A stretch of DNA of 64,000 nt, from contig NW_026251715.1 in NCBI RefSeq assembly GCF_025024155.1, positions 618,739 through 682,738 on the forward strand, written 5' to 3'. Of the stretch, positions 22,226 to 35,208 are shown in pieces. The stretch is from Gamsiella multidivaricata (lineage: Eukaryota > Mortierellomycota > Mortierellomycetes > Mortierellales > Mortierellaceae). A model generated the notes under the pieces. That model was not told the DNA's origin. It worked only from the letters and a program-made list of their open reading frames with translations, and did not search any database. A program made the translations under genes and the position numbers. Each line of letters begins with the position of its first letter. The first letter of the stretch is position 1.

Positions 22226-25200
22226 TTATGGCTGAGTACTTGATGTCCCTGAAGGAGCCGAGTCTTGATCCTTTTTGGCTCTCATGCCTGCAACAAACTT
22301 GCGAATGTTGACGTTGATCTTGGTACTGGCTGCAAAAGACCCACCTAGTTGCCCATGCCCACTCTGACTGGCACCATTGGCTGCTCCTGTACCTGATGCG
22401 GTATTTGAATCCTTATCCTGTCCCAACCCAAACAATCCACCGCCACTGGTGACCAACTCACCACCAAGAGCGTTCGCGCCACTATTGCCAGGTGAGTTGA
22501 GATGCTGAGCAGCAAGAGCAGCAAAGGGACTATGACTTAAAATGCTGGATGTGACAATGTTTCCAAGCTGATAGGGATTGTTGTCTCGGGCGCCTCCTGT
22601 TCCTGGACCACTGGGCGTCATCAATCCAGCAGGGCCTGAGGACCCCCCAAGGACCATGCCAGACATGTTTCCAGCGAGTCCAGCTGTGGGTCCCACAACA
22701 CCTTGACTGGAGACGTGTGCTGGCATTCCTTGTAGCAAGGACATGACTGGCGAGTTTTCCTGTAGGTTCTCCATACCAGCCTGCTTCTTTTGAAAGTGGT
22801 CAACCATCTGTTGCTGCTCCGCTCTCTTTAGTCCCTTGAGCTCAATAATTCGTTGGAAATTTGATAGATTCCGATCGCCAATTAGCAAAAAGTAATGGTC
22901 GATAAACATGTCGAGTGGTTCATGCGGGCTCATAGCTGTCTTGAGAATTGTCTCGATCTTGCCCAAGCCTCGGCTGACAAATTTGACAAAGCTATTATGG
23001 GTTAAATAGGGCGGGATCGTGTGTGAGCCACACGATGAATTAACATAAAATCGTGCACTGGCCATGATCGATAGGGCTTACGAGGTAGGGATTGGCACGG
23101 AGGACTCTAATCCCAGATTAGGAACCTCCAGTAAGGACGATTTGACAGCCTGAGTGTCTAGAAGCATTTGCTCCGCTCCAATTTCAGATATGGGTTTGCA
23201 TCTCGTGAGGTTGATTGCGAACCTAGAGACAAACGATCTATGGTAAAAGCGCACGGGAAATGATCTGCATTAGACTGGCCAACATACAGCCGATAACCCT
23301 ATGGTTGGAGTAACGATTACAACGAGTAACTGAAGCACTACAAGTTATCGAACGTACTCAATGAGCTTGTCACAAAATGTTCTGAAGTATCTCTTATTGG
23401 TAATGAGGTCCTGAGTAGCTCCAACGCATGTCACAAGTGTTCCCTGTATCATGGAAACATATTCCGATTGGTCCCCGACATTCTCTACTGTGGCCCAAGG
23501 CAGCTTCGACATAGAATGCAACGCGGGTTCGTAGTGGTTCTCTACTGCCCGAACCAGAGCCTTCGTGCAGGCAGAAATGATGCTGTCAAAGACAAAGTTG
23601 CTCCGGTTAGCATGTTATAGTTTTGATGTCAAATGATAACAGATGTTAGCAACAACCCTGGCCAACAATCGATGCTTACTGTAGAAATGCCTGACGCTCC
23701 GATTCCATGCTGACTTGGTCCACAAACTCGGGGTCGATATTTGCCCATAGCCTCTCTTCTAACTAAAGTTGATAAGTTAATGACGACGAGAACAACTCAG
23801 CAAATATACAGGGCTTCTAACTATGGACGGTAGGATGCCAAGGAAGTGTCATGGCTCCAAGGCGTACCTGGCTGGTGGTGGTAAGGGAATAATCAGCAGT
23901 GTTGAGGATGATGCAGATAGATCGTAGGAAATCCCTATTAATGGGACGCTTGTCTCCTCTAGTTGAGTCCATCATATGCATACCATGTGTGGGGAATGAA
24001 TTAGCACAGCACCATGACCACAACCTAGAGGGCCTTGTACACAATGATTTATGAATACCAAATAGAGTCCTCGCTAGAAAGTCGCAACCCTCATCTACCC
24101 AAGAGTGGATCACCAAAATGGGGCAGTATGTGCGTATTTAAAATTTGATGATGTGACTTTCAGACGAGGACTTATCAACTTACTGCTTGGGGAGCTTTCC
24201 CATGAGGACGTCGTTGGCATACACTCGAAGCCATTTTCCAAAGACTGTGCAGAGATCCAGAAAAGGCTTCTTGCGTGACATCTTAGCGCAATTGGTCAAG
24301 GCTGACTTGTAGAATAGGAAAATATCTGTACTGGAAGCCAGGACAGTAATCGAGAGATCGTCTTCCGGTACTGGTTCCTGAAGTTTAAACCCGGCGATTT
24401 TTTCTTCCAATGCCCTAAAGGCCATAATTTAAGAAAACAAAATGGAAATCGTACCAAGTTCAGTTTCGTGAATCTCGTAGACATCTGCAGGAATACATGT
24501 GCGCAACGTACTTATCTTCCGCTTCGATGTAAAGGCTGAGGTATGGTTCGAAACAAGGCGATATACTCTCTGCGAAGCCTGCACCGTCAGTCTCCTCATT
24601 TAATGCGTAATCGACATCCTACAATTCAGACATTGTGCCATTAGAGGAGTATGTACGTGTAGAAAGCAGAGAGAAGCGGTATCCTTGTGTTTACTTTCGC
24701 GCTGCTTACCCTGCACAAGAAACGGTTCTCAAGCTGGGTCTCGAACTCTAGCGTGAGTTGCAGAACTTGCAATAGTAAAGGAACCTCCACAGTTGATGCA
24801 GTTTTTGCCAGGATATCGGCAAGATCGGCTCTATTTTTTTTTTTGAGTCAGTGCTCAGAGAATAATATACAAGTTTGTATGATCAACGGCGGATAACACA
24901 TCGTTTTGTGCTGGTAATGTACCTGGTGATTCCACAAAATTGCATGCACAAGACACGGGAGACATCCCAGGCTGGGGGGAAAATATGCGCATGCTCCTCA
25001 TCGTGGATCTTGAGAAGCCGCTTCAACCATGCATAGCGTCTAGAAGTATTGTCCAGCGCTGATACCTCCTCGTTTGGTTTGAATACCGATCGATAGGCTC
25101 GTAACTGTAATTTGCAGTACCACTCAACAAGGCTACGTCTAGGGTGCATACATGAAGCAAGAAATAAGGCCAGACTTCCGTCAGAAACAGGTTTGTAACG

Positions 25201-26500
25201 AAACGTCCTGAACCAATGAGTCAGATACGCACCTGACGTCTTCGCCCAGAATGTCAATGACAAGACATGCGCTGGCGAGCTGACCGGCGTTGCCCACAAG
25301 TATTCCGTCCTGAGTAAAACCATGCTCAAAGTCCTTGACAATATCGTGCTCGAGCTCTACCTGCAGCTTGGCCACAGATTCTGTGAGTTCGGCGATCTGC
25401 CGTACGTTTTGAAAAGTTCGGAAGTACTGGATCAGCTGAAGGACCGCCTATGTAACATGAAGCAGGCATACGACATCCGCGCAGAATTAATGTGAGTCTT
25501 TAGTAAGAATATTGGCCGCGGACATTAAGACATAGGCATCCCTTAAGCATAACTGCCTACCTCAAGCAATTGAGCAGTTTCCCTGTATTGCTTGCGCTGA
25601 GCCATGGCCTTTAACTGATCCACAGCGGTAACTATCGAAACACGACTGGCTGCTTAATGAATACGTTCACTTGCCAGAGACCATTATCCACCATACGATG
25701 ATATGCCTACCTACCCAGCATCTGCAGACGTTTGAGTGTTGTAATGGATGTAGTGAGGTGGCGCTTGGCATAATCGAGACTCTTGATGTCCTGGGTGATT
25801 TCCTGAACCATTTGTTCCGACTGGGTTGCCTTTTCTTTGATCTCCTTGATCTTGAAGAACAACATCTAGATACACGGGAAGGACGCCAGGCGATAACGCG
25901 CACGCGGCTCGGCTTAATAAAATGAATCGACTATGTAGGTTGCGTAGTGCGCGATTACCTCTGTCAGCCTGAATGCTGAATCCTTATACCTCGATGCCTT
26001 TTTTTGCCGCTTCGACTTCTTCCTGACCTTTCTGGCCGCCATCTGTTTGCGCTCGAGTCAGTTCACGCAGCTCCTCCTGGACCTGCGTGGCCTTTGCTTG
26101 TAGTCTCGCAAGCACCTGGTCCACCGCTGCCAGAGAGTGTTCTAAATGAATAAAGATAAATATGGATTGAGAAGGTATTCGATCGTTTGCATGCGCAGCG
26201 CCCGGCCATAAGGCTGGTCCCTAAAGTATTCACTCTTGGGTTCAACATGGAACCATTGTATCAAGTTTGTTTCGCGCCCTTCGTACCATTGGGAAATATT
26301 TTGTTGATGTATTCGACAGAGCTGAACTCCTGGGCATCAAGTGGATCCTTTGAGCGAAGGATGTGGGTAATCGAGAAGTTGAGTTCAGGTGCTAGCTGTA
26401 TGGCATCTGTTGTAGCGACATATACGGACTCTTGTGTCGCTGCAGGCCCTGCGCTGTTAGGCATTGGACTCTTTAGATTAGGAATCGTGGCTGCTGCCAT
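22226..26500 (-). CDS. VPS53: GARP complex subunit VPS53
   Basis: Subunit of the GARP (and EARP in animals) tethering complex, which captures endosome-derived vesicles at the trans-Golgi network. Fourteen exons on the complement: 26287-26500, 25990-26141, 25715-25865, 25561-25631, 25233-25447, 24923-25138, 24710-24830, 24512-24618, 24184-24414, 23868-23958, 23680-23762, 23358-23582, 23082-23222, 22226-22991; 927 residues. The N-terminus has [18 protein letters not shown], the coiled coil follows with [19 protein letters not shown], then [20 protein letters not shown], and near the C-terminus [16 protein letters not shown], all landmarks of Vps53. The last 190 residues are Gly/Ser/Asn-rich and disordered, which explains a length above the yeast 822. 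All introns close in phase with GT-AG sites. Confidence 0.93.
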
Positions 26501-26510
26501 GGTGTGGGGG

Positions 26511-26541
26511 GATGTGTGATGTGTGATGTGTGATGTGTGAT
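26511..26541. repeat. (GATGTGT)4 repeat next to VPS53 start
   Basis: Four tandem copies of a 7-bp unit begin 11 bp upstream of the VPS53 ATG, so they fall in the 5' UTR or core promoter. Confidence 0.85.
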
Positions 26542-27901
26542 GGCCAGTTTTGACACTGTGCTCGCCTGTTTCGGATCCTGGGCGCTGGTGTCGGCTCTAG
26601 TGCTGCTAGTGCCGATGCTGGTGCTGGTATTGGTACTGCCCTCATAGTACATGTCCTTGGACTGGCTCTGCACGCGCTTGTGGTAGCAATGATATTTTGA
26701 ATAAGGGAAGTTCATTTTACAGATGTAATGTTTTTTGCCATGTTGACATGGCCTATTTCTAGAGTAAACCCAGCCAGAAAAAGCCTGCGGGGATGACCAT
26801 GAGCTTTTTGGATCGATCAGCTCAAGAGAACAATGTCACTGTTGAGCGGTACAAGTGGTTCAGAATTGCACCCCCTCGTTCCATGTGCATCCACGGTCGA
26901 TGGCTAGTGGTCTATCCGAAATAAAGCGTTCTATACAATCGAAATGAATCCGTGCAAGTGGGTCCGCAGGTCGAGGCATGTAGTGTAACGGATGCGGCTC
27001 GAGCGATGGTTCTGTGCGACACTACAAAGCATTTCTCGGGTTTCTCATGCCACTGAGACATGCTCTTCATCCGCATAGTCCACTCCTCTTTCAATCTATC
27101 TACTTTAATCATCACCAACCACACCACATATTTGAATTGAGTTTGTATTGTTCCCAGACCACATTGACATGTCATAAATGGTCCTCTGGGGGGTGAAGGA
27201 GCCCATCCAGGAGGCTGCATTAGGTATTCCCGGAGGATGGATGGAGACTGGCGAGTCCTATGGAGGGGTGGAGGCGCGCATTCCAGCCCTTATCTTTATC
27301 GCAGAGGGGGCAGCAAGAGAGCGGGTAAAGGGGACGGAGGACAATTCAAGAATGGATCGCTCCTCCTCTCCTCGCGTCTCTTCATTTTAGCGCTGCCACT
27401 GCCACTGCCTTGCTATAGCTACCGCTACAGCTACAGTTGCCGCCTCTGTTCTTTCCTTCTACCATTCCCGAAGCAAGTCGTCGCTATCAATTCTCCTCCC
27501 ACATGTGCCACTGAGCCAAGTATCACAGATCCTATTCGTTTGATCCGGGTCGCCAATCTGTCTCGGCTCTTCTCTCCTTCCAAGCAGTTGCCTTGAGACT
27601 GCCTCTCTTTCAATCCCACCACCAGTCCTCTCTCTCGCGCCTCGTCATACACCATTTACGCACCGCACCCTTGCAGCTCCTTTATGTCACTGGCATTGGA
27701 AAAGCTGGAGACCTTTTCATATTGCCACGCTATCAATCGAAGAATACGCTCTTCATGGATCCCATATCCTCATCCTTTTTTTCGTCTGTCAAATAGGAAC
27801 AGATATTTCCATGGAAGCGACATCTATTGATAGACTCACGTATAGACGGAGAAGTATATAAGCGACCATCTGTATCGTACGCTAGACAGTTCACTACAGA
27901 G
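26542..27901. other. VPS53 promoter side and intergenic DNA
   Basis: About 1.36 kb with no supported exon. A TATATAA box at 27855-27861 lies 41 bp before the next possible start codon. Confidence 0.45.
27855..27861 (+). promoter_or_regulatory. TATA-like box
   Basis: TATATAA 41 bp upstream of an ATG at 27902. Position is short for a fungal TATA to ATG distance, so it may only be AT-rich DNA. Confidence 0.3.
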
Positions 27902-28456
27902 ATGACCTCTGCGTTGATAGGTCATTACACACCACTAAACTTCAACGCTACTCGCTTGCTACCGATCTCCGAGGATAGACCACCATTATCTCCCTCGAGC
28001 GCCCCGGCGGTCTCTTTACACGCCATTTCAGCTTACGGCCACCAGACTTTGCTGCAGCAGCAAAAGGTTCATCGCAATCTACAGCAAGACAACTAACACA
28101 ATCAGATGTGTAAGGAACATATGCGTGTCTCTTCAGGTATCGATCCTATTCTGGAGGATCCACTTCATATGGTCATGGACGAATATCATGACTATCACAA
28201 TCATAACCACTACCACCGCTGGTCCTCGCCTTCGCACCTCGATCACCCACAGCAACAACAGCACCCATCTGGCGCGCAACTGTCGCTGCAGCATTTATAT
28301 AAACAAGGCAACAGCATCAACTACGAGCTCTCTAGCGCTGCTGGAACTATACAACGACCGAAATCTATCACTAAACAAAGGAGAGCAAAGGACAAGCCGG
28401 CCAAAAGTGACCGGGAGGAGGTAAATTGGCGATTGAACAGAGGCGAATTAGTGTAA
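27902..28456 (+). CDS. Possible His/Gln-rich small protein
   Basis: Two open stretches in the same orientation, 27902-28096 and 28106-28456. They could form one gene through a 40-50 nt intron (donor AAG|GTTCAT near 28060, acceptor ATCAG before 28106), giving about 170 residues, or the second may stand alone from the ATG at 28106. The second part contains a His/Tyr-rich run (EYHDYHNHNHYHRW), Gln-rich sequence and a basic segment ITKQRRAKDKPAKSDRE that could be a nuclear localisation signal. No family recognised. A TATA-like box lies just upstream. The donor is weak, so the model is tentative. Confidence 0.35.
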
Positions 28457-28659
28457 AGGCAGTATGGAGACCATACCACTAAAATGTATATTGTAGACTT
28501 AAAAAAAAAAAAAAAAAGATTCGTGAGCAACCATGAAGAAGTTGCCTCAACAAAGAGACCTGACATGTTAATTATCTTGCTTTGTTAAATGTATCTACAA
28601 AAGGTGTGGCCACCGGATATTGCGAGTGCATCTATGTAAGGTAAGGTCACATAGGAATC

Positions 28660-29317
28660 CTACTGCTGTACCTTGACTCGATAGGTCCTACCCAGACAAT
28701 TCCAGTCATACTCGCCTTTTGATAAACAGCGTTGGAGGTCTTCCCAAAGCTCAGTAGGCGCAAGGTTCTAGTCAATAGCAAGTCCTGCGGGCGAAATGAG
28801 CCGATTGCCGACTTTACTCACCAGCAGACGCAGAAGGTTCGCAACCGCAAGCAGGTCTCGTTTCACATACAAGTCCTCAAGATACTCATAAACATGAATC
28901 CGCATGTATGACGCATGCTCTATATGTTTGCAAGATCGAATCATTAGGAAGCACAAAATAATTCTTGACATTGTAGTTTTCCTTATTGCTTCATACATAC
29001 ACTAGTTCTGCGATTGCTAGTAGATAGTGGCGATGGCGAAGAAGACACACTGCCAGATACGAAATATTCTGAATACGGCACTGTAACTCATTGCCCCATA
29101 CCCTTCTCTCACCTTCGACAGGGCAGCGTTGAGCAGCCACTCATCGATGAACGCGTGCAGCAGATATCAGACAGGACCACTGCCTTTTTTATTGACGCCA
29201 GATCCCCCCAGGCGTGCAGGCGTGCCACAGGCTGCATTGTCCTCAGACAGGACCACTGCCGCACTTGCTTTGGCATCTTTTTTGGAGCAACACGTGACGC
29301 TATCTGGACAACCTAAA
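28660..29317 (-). pseudogene. Spliced gene remnant with intact 3' exons, family not identified
   Basis: Reverse-strand exons that join in phase: 29003-29080, 28822-28919 (first base may be 28917) and 28660-28767, preceded by a piece at 29113-29166 and another open piece at about 29167-29317 in a different frame. The joined product contains ISYLAVCLLRHRHYLLAIAEL, then RIHVYEYLEDLYVKRDLLAVA (here cut short), and ends ELWEDLQRCLSKGEYDWN before a stop. The break near 29167, beside an 18-bp direct duplication (GGCAGTGGTCCTGTCTGA), shifts the frame, and no clean 5' end is found. It looks like a recently damaged conserved gene or the 3' part of a gene whose 5' exons I cannot trace. Function unknown. 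Confidence 0.4.
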
Positions 29318-29529
29318 TTCCAACAGCACCACGTACGTCGGTGCCGCAACCGAGAAAGATCATGGGCATTGACCGAATGGCGGTCAGATCGACCGAAATG
29401 AGAGCTCCTCGATAAAATGGTATTCAGTCTATTTATAAACAATCCATCACAACGCCTGAGTATGCGGCCTCTTTGACACCAGATAGTAGACAAATGGGCC
29501 TCAAAGTCAGCAACTACCTCAGGTAGGCA

Positions 29530-30140
29530 ATGCCGCAGCTTGGCATAACGCCTTTCCCCCACCATTCGGTCCTAGAGGGTCCTCCAGGGCAAGTGCAGCC
29601 ATCCGACCCGTACGAACTTCGTGCCCTCTCTGGCCGTCATCCTTTGGATTCTTCATTCAATACTTCAAAGAAGAAGCACAATTGGATACAGTAGACGACC
29701 CACATGACAACGGATATAACGGTGCCAGTGGTACTTCCAGTGATTCTGTCAACACATATTTGGCTGAGGGTTCCATCGAGATATGTCCATGAGCTGGTTC
29801 GAGCACATAATCTAATTATTACGCGTTTGGCAGCATCAACATCCATTAACTAGAAAAGTTCACCAGTCTGTATAGCCTGTACGAAAAGACTTCATGTGCG
29901 TTCATGTTCATCAAAACTGATATGAAACTAGGCTTAAACTTGGAGGGCAGCTTTGAAAACATTTGCCTCTTCACTTCGGACGAGCACCGAGCGCTGAGAT
30001 GTTCAACACTCATCTACTCCTTTGAGGCCAAGGTTTTGGAGTCGACTGGGGTGAAGCAGACAGCACTCATCAATGGAGAATTTGTACACAGTTTCGGATT
30101 TGCCAACCAGTTCTTCGACTCATTCCTCAGCCGTGTCTAA
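29530..30140 (+). other. Forward protein-like stretches, unassigned
   Basis: Forward frames from an ATG near 29530 (starting MPQLGITPFPHHS) and from 29904 to 30140 (79 residues, ATG-stop, ending FANQFFDSFLSRV) look more like protein than the surroundings. They overlap reverse-strand protein-like sequence, so at least one of the two is not functional. No family recognised. Confidence 0.25.
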
Positions 30141-31078
30141 AATCTGGGAACAGCGGGTGAGGTAGAGATTACATTGTGCAATTTGCCCATTATCCAATTT
30201 GCCCATTATCCAGATTTATGAGGACCTGGACTCGAAGACTGATGGAGGGTCAGCCTTGCTGATGATGGCTTTTGGTTTTGAGAGAGGAAGTGGCAGTATG
30301 GTTCCCTAAAACATTATGGATGGCTCAGATATGCTGGAAACCTTAGGTTGCTGGCAAGTAGTACGCTCCATTTCTAGAAAGGAATTTTCCTGGCTTTGAA
30401 CACTAAAAAAGGAGCGCGCATTTTCATTGTTGCACAAGAACGCGTCGCGTAGCAGTTGCAGCTCTCCAATTCGGCAGTGGCTTGTTCTTCAGTCTTCACA
30501 ACACGATTGTGAAAATTTTTTCATGATATGAGGACCCGTCTCCTCCTCTTCACTCTCTTCTTTCTTTCACTCCTTTCTTGCATCTTCCTCTTCCTCCTCT
30601 TCACATCCTAACGCATCACACAACTAATTTATCCGCACAAGGTAACCATTGATACCACTCCTTACACTATCTTTCATCGTGCTTTCATGTGTGTGTGTAC
30701 TTTCAATCTGATGATCCAAACGACAATTTGCACGTCAGTCATACTGCCTTCGGCAATGATGAGCAATTATCTATACCCAAATTTCTGACCTTTGTAACCA
30801 TCGCCACATATCATTGATCCCTACCTTTGATATCGTCCATTGGTTCATGAATTGAATAGCAGCAACTGACCCTCGTCTTTGTTGTTTATATTTAGGTGAA
30901 ATCGATCGCTCGTTTTCGTATGGAGTTTATGCTATTACTATCAATAAAAGAGTTTTTGATCACTATCTATATGTGCAAATTCTGTCGGCTTGTAGCTCCA
31001 GACATTGGAAGGATATGATGTCGATGAGACCGCGTGATCCATGTTTTTATTATGCTCCGTGAACTCGTTGTCCACTGT
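30141..31078. other. Intergenic, nothing recognised
   Basis: Downstream flank of VPS16. A 17-bp direct duplication (CAATTTGCCCATTATCC, 30179 and 30197) and CT-rich runs are the only structure seen. Confidence 0.5.
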
Positions 31079-34000
31079 CTATCTAGACGAGGCCAGTTGA
31101 GTGAGGTATCCATCGATCTGTCCCTGAATCACAGTGTTCGGACACTTGTCCCTGATCTCACTATAGTAGTCAAAAGTAATGGGTTTCATTGTCAGCACAT
31201 ATTGAAGTAGTGTAGGCATCAATTGTGTCAGCAATAGGCTTACCGCAGTGTGTCCAGATCCTTTTGCAGGAACGCTTGCTCTCCGGCTTCTTGAAATGCC
31301 TCGATTTTTAAAAACAGGCCTGCACGAAGGTGAGCATCGCACTTGAGAATGTATTTGGCGGCCTCTTTGAATTGCATTGCCTTCACACACTCTTCAACAA
31401 ACGGTTCGTAGCCAATCGGCGACTTCTTGGACTTCGCCAGTGTCGCAACCCCGTCCCAGTCGCGGATCTCGACCAGCGCTCGCAATTTGATCCACCAAAA
31501 TCGCTTGTCTGGCATCTTGAAGTCGCCTCGAACCTTAGAGGCGCGAGAGCTTTGGTTAATTGTGATGAGTTTATAGACCGTACTGCTGATGGAGAGACCA
31601 GTGAATGCTTGTGCGCAATCCTTTTCCAATTGCGCTTGTATCTGAAGGAGCCGGATGCTCTCTTCGATTGCCTAAATTTACAAGGGTCGGATTATAGCGC
31701 ATGAGTTTACTTGTAAAATGAAGTAGCGAGCCTTGACTGGTCTCAGCCAAATCTGCAGACGGAATAAGGCCACACCTTTGCTTCAAATGTATGCTCCTTG
31801 TCATCTTGGTAGAGGCGAAGGGCCGCCTTAATCTTGTTGATTCGTTCTGTAATGTCTTTCAGCTGGAAACTCTCCATCAATGTCAAATTGGCGCTGTCCA
31901 CACGGCGATCGTCTTGGAAATAAAAGTCCTTTAAAAGTTCTGGGTCCTGCTGCCTGCAATATGATTCCAAAAGATTACAAGCCAAAGGCTTCTTATCGAT
32001 GATCTTGAAAAACTCCCCGAGTGGCAGCTTGCGTTTCAAATGCAGCAGCACATGGTAGACTGTAAATATCGAGGTAAAAAGGATATCCAGGGTTAGCAAG
32101 AAGAAACACCACCGTATATTCAGCTATACTGGAATGACAGGCGTATTGCTACGTACCAAGATCCGTGTCCCCGCTCTCAATGGCCTTTATAAGTGCCAAC
32201 TCATCCTGTTGCATGCTCATCAGCAGGGGCACCTGATCGCCAGCCCGCGGCTCATAATCCAAAAGCTAAAGTGGCCAGAGGAAGTTGCAAGACACACAGA
32301 CTGTTAGAGCACTCGTCGCTATGGCTGGTACCCACATGTATTAATTAACAACAAATAGCTGTACCATCGTTGCCAGTTTGGATTGGCCAGCCCTGTGTGC
32401 TGTCATGGCAATCTCCGAGTAAGAAAGCCCCGGTTTATTGGCAAGTTTCTCCACAACCATGCGACAGATGGTATCTTCGTCATCGCTGGACTTCTTGATT
32501 TTGGAGCAGGCCCAATGAATAAGGATTCTATCCGTCCTCATTTTGAGGTATTCACAAATCCGGATTGCAAGCAAGTACTGATGACGACTTATTAATCGAT
32601 CAATCAATGCTTCTGGCGAAAGTCTTTGATATCTACGTAAATATATATATAAAAATATAAACAGCAATTAGAAAAAAGTAAAAGCAGAAAAAAACAAAGT
32701 CAAGATAGTCCAGGCTACATACTGAGCATAAGTGAGGGGTATCCCGATTTCATAGTAACGAACGGCGTTCAGCACACGAAGTACCATGCACATTTCGACA
32801 AATGAGTCAGCATTATGAACCTCCAAGAAGCATTTTCCGAATGAGGCTGCCTATACATTAAGAAGAGTAGAGCAGAGAACTTAGTATGGGCACAGCGGAT
32901 AAATCGCACCATTTCACAGCAAATAAGGTACCTTGAGAAGAGAACGCTGGTACTGGTGAGAAATCTCGTGCCCTGCTGCTTCAATGCACGCCTCCACCGC
33001 ATCTGATAGTTCCAATCGAATGCTCCGAATATTTTCGTCCGCCTTTGGGCTCTTTTTCTATAGATGGAGAAATAGTATTGGACATGTTAGGGTAACAAGT
33101 ACTCCCCTGGAAAACGCACATTTGAATCATCGGACTGTGTCCTCGTCACCTCGAAATGGTCCAAAGCGTCGTAAAGCATAGCTGCAGGCGCCGTTGATCC
33201 AATTTTAAAAATATTCTCCGTTACATCTAATTCGAAAAAGGCACCAAAGCAAGATATACAACAAAGTAGTGGATTAGTAGATGCTGGTTGCTCGTGAGGC
33301 GGCAAACAGTATGACGCTGTCTACTTACCTGGCACCTTCTGCAGGAACTCGCACTTTTCACTGCTGATGACCCTGATTCCGTCGATTTCGGGAATCAAGA
33401 AAATCGCATCGTCATACGAATATCTAAAGAACGTTATCGTAACATTAGCGTCGGTGTAAAGTGCACCTCAATTAGGATCTTGCGCTTCGTTACATGCCCA
33501 TACTTGATCCAGTCGCCATAGGGCCCGACCATCAGTACAATCTTGTCCCAATACAAAACGACCGAATCTGTCCCGCACCTACAAGTGATGATGTTGTGAG
33601 AATTGATTCTTATATAGGCAGCAGATGATGCGTCTCAAACTGACAACGTTATCCGACAACATACCAGACGAGTTGTTGTGGAGGGACTTGAGATCGCGTT
33701 GCAAACTCTGAGAGATTCTTTTGAAAGTCGGTGGAGACGACCCAAAGCTTTCCATCGGAGGTAAATAATGCCAAATACTTTCCATCGGGTGACACTGACA
33801 TCTTTGTAAATGGTCCTTGTTGTAAACGCTATGCGATGATGGAAAAAATTGGGGCAGTCAATTGAATATGATAACTCGAGTCGGCGTAAACGCGGTGCAT
33901 GGATAGCAAAGAATCATGGCATAGTAAACGTTCGACGCACCTCATCCCTAGCCTCCGTGGCGTCCACTACAAGAATTGTTGAATTCACTGCCAAGAGAAC

Positions 34001-34984
34001 CTCTACATGTCGGCTCAGGGTGAACTTTGGAGGGATCACCGTCCAACTATGAGGAGGCTCGTTGATTTTAGGGTCTTCCAGGGGCAATGGCTGGGGTTCG
34101 TCAAAGTTCGTAAGTGCAATGAGCTGGAAATTTCCTGTGAGGGCAACCAGCCCCGTACCCCATATTTGCACATCGATGACCCGACTCTCTTTAGCCTCCT
34201 GTTAGGAGGATACAAGAGCAAGAATAGTGGGTCAATACGTGAGATGAGAGCCAGACATCATTTCTTCACGATTATTTAAAAGAGAGACGACGACCCAACC
34301 TTGCCAAGTGAAAACTGGGTATATTCTCCGAGAATGTTATACATGCGGACGGTTCCTTCTTCCAAGACGCAAAGTAATTGCTCATTGTCGGTCCATCCCA
34401 TTCCCACGATACGTCCCTTATCCCACTAAAACATAGAAGCTCAAGCGCCAATATTAGCAAACGCTCAATTCAACTGTAAAGGCTTCCGAGACGCTTTGAC
34501 ACTTACCTGGATGGTTTCCATGAGCTTTCCAGATGACGTGTAAAGATAAATGCTGGGCTTCACAGGCTGTTGCTTTTGTAGCAGGAGCACCTTGCGGTCG
34601 TCGCGGACAAGAGCTGGTTGAGTCGATGGAGACGCAAGGAAAAATGGGGCGTTGTCTATCAGATCTTTTATTCTAAAAAGCGAACATTGAGAACACATCG
34701 CGCGATGTGGAGAGTCATCATCTTACCCAAAGGTCCGCCAAAGGGCGCAGCCGCAATCATGTACTTTGACAAATCCACTTGCTTCCAGAGCATGGTATAG
34801 ATCTCTTGCTTTCTGCGTATGACCGATACAACAAAGTCGTTAAGAGTCGAAGGCGGCTGTCGCATGTCATGCTATCTATCACGCGAAGAGCGCGTTCTAT
34901 TCGGAAGCTACAGTCCTCCGAGGTGAGTCCATACCTATAGAAGCGGTCATGGAGCTGGATCCAGTCCGCGGTTGGTGGGGACAT
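31079..34984 (-). CDS. VPS16: Vacuolar sorting protein VPS16 (HOPS/CORVET core)
   Basis: Core subunit of the HOPS and CORVET tethers that drive endosome and vacuole fusion with Rab and SNARE partners. Sixteen exons on the complement: 34935-34984, 34727-34812, 34507-34664, 34300-34425, 33941-34198, 33665-33828, 33498-33578, 33329-33423, 33120-33226, 32932-33057, 32723-32850, 32365-32632, 32157-32265, 31776-32059, 31244-31671, 31079-31160; 849 residues, against 839 in human. Landmarks: [18 protein letters not shown] and AAAPFGGPL at the N-terminus, [38 protein letters not shown], then the C-terminal helical domain with [27 protein letters not shown] and [27 protein letters not shown]. Intron 7 requires a GC donor (GG|GCATGT at 33497). 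Confidence 0.94.
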
Positions 34985-35188
34985 GTTGGCTTCTGGTGGT
35001 CTGATATGATTTATTATTTGAGGTGGTGCTGTGATGCACGTTGCTGTCGAATTCTTTCCTGGTGCTCTGCCTTGTATTCTGTGCTTATCTCGGTGCGCTG
35101 CGGTGAATGAGTCTATGCCCTGTCAATGGATGGCAATCTATGCCGCGAGGGATTGATTCCAAACTCCTTCCCCTTCGGTTCTTCCTCG

Positions 35189-35194
35189 CCACGT
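35189..35194. promoter_or_regulatory. CACGTG E-box
   Basis: Perfect palindromic E-box, the kind bound by bHLH factors (Cbf1/Pho4 in yeast, MiT/TFE in animals). Confidence 0.45.
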
Positions 35195-35200
35195 GAGGCC

Positions 35201-35208
35201 GTGACGTC
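35201..35208. promoter_or_regulatory. TGACGTCA CRE/bZIP box
   Basis: Perfect palindromic CRE, recognised by ATF/CREB-type bZIP proteins in many fungi; 6 bp from the E-box. Confidence 0.45.
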
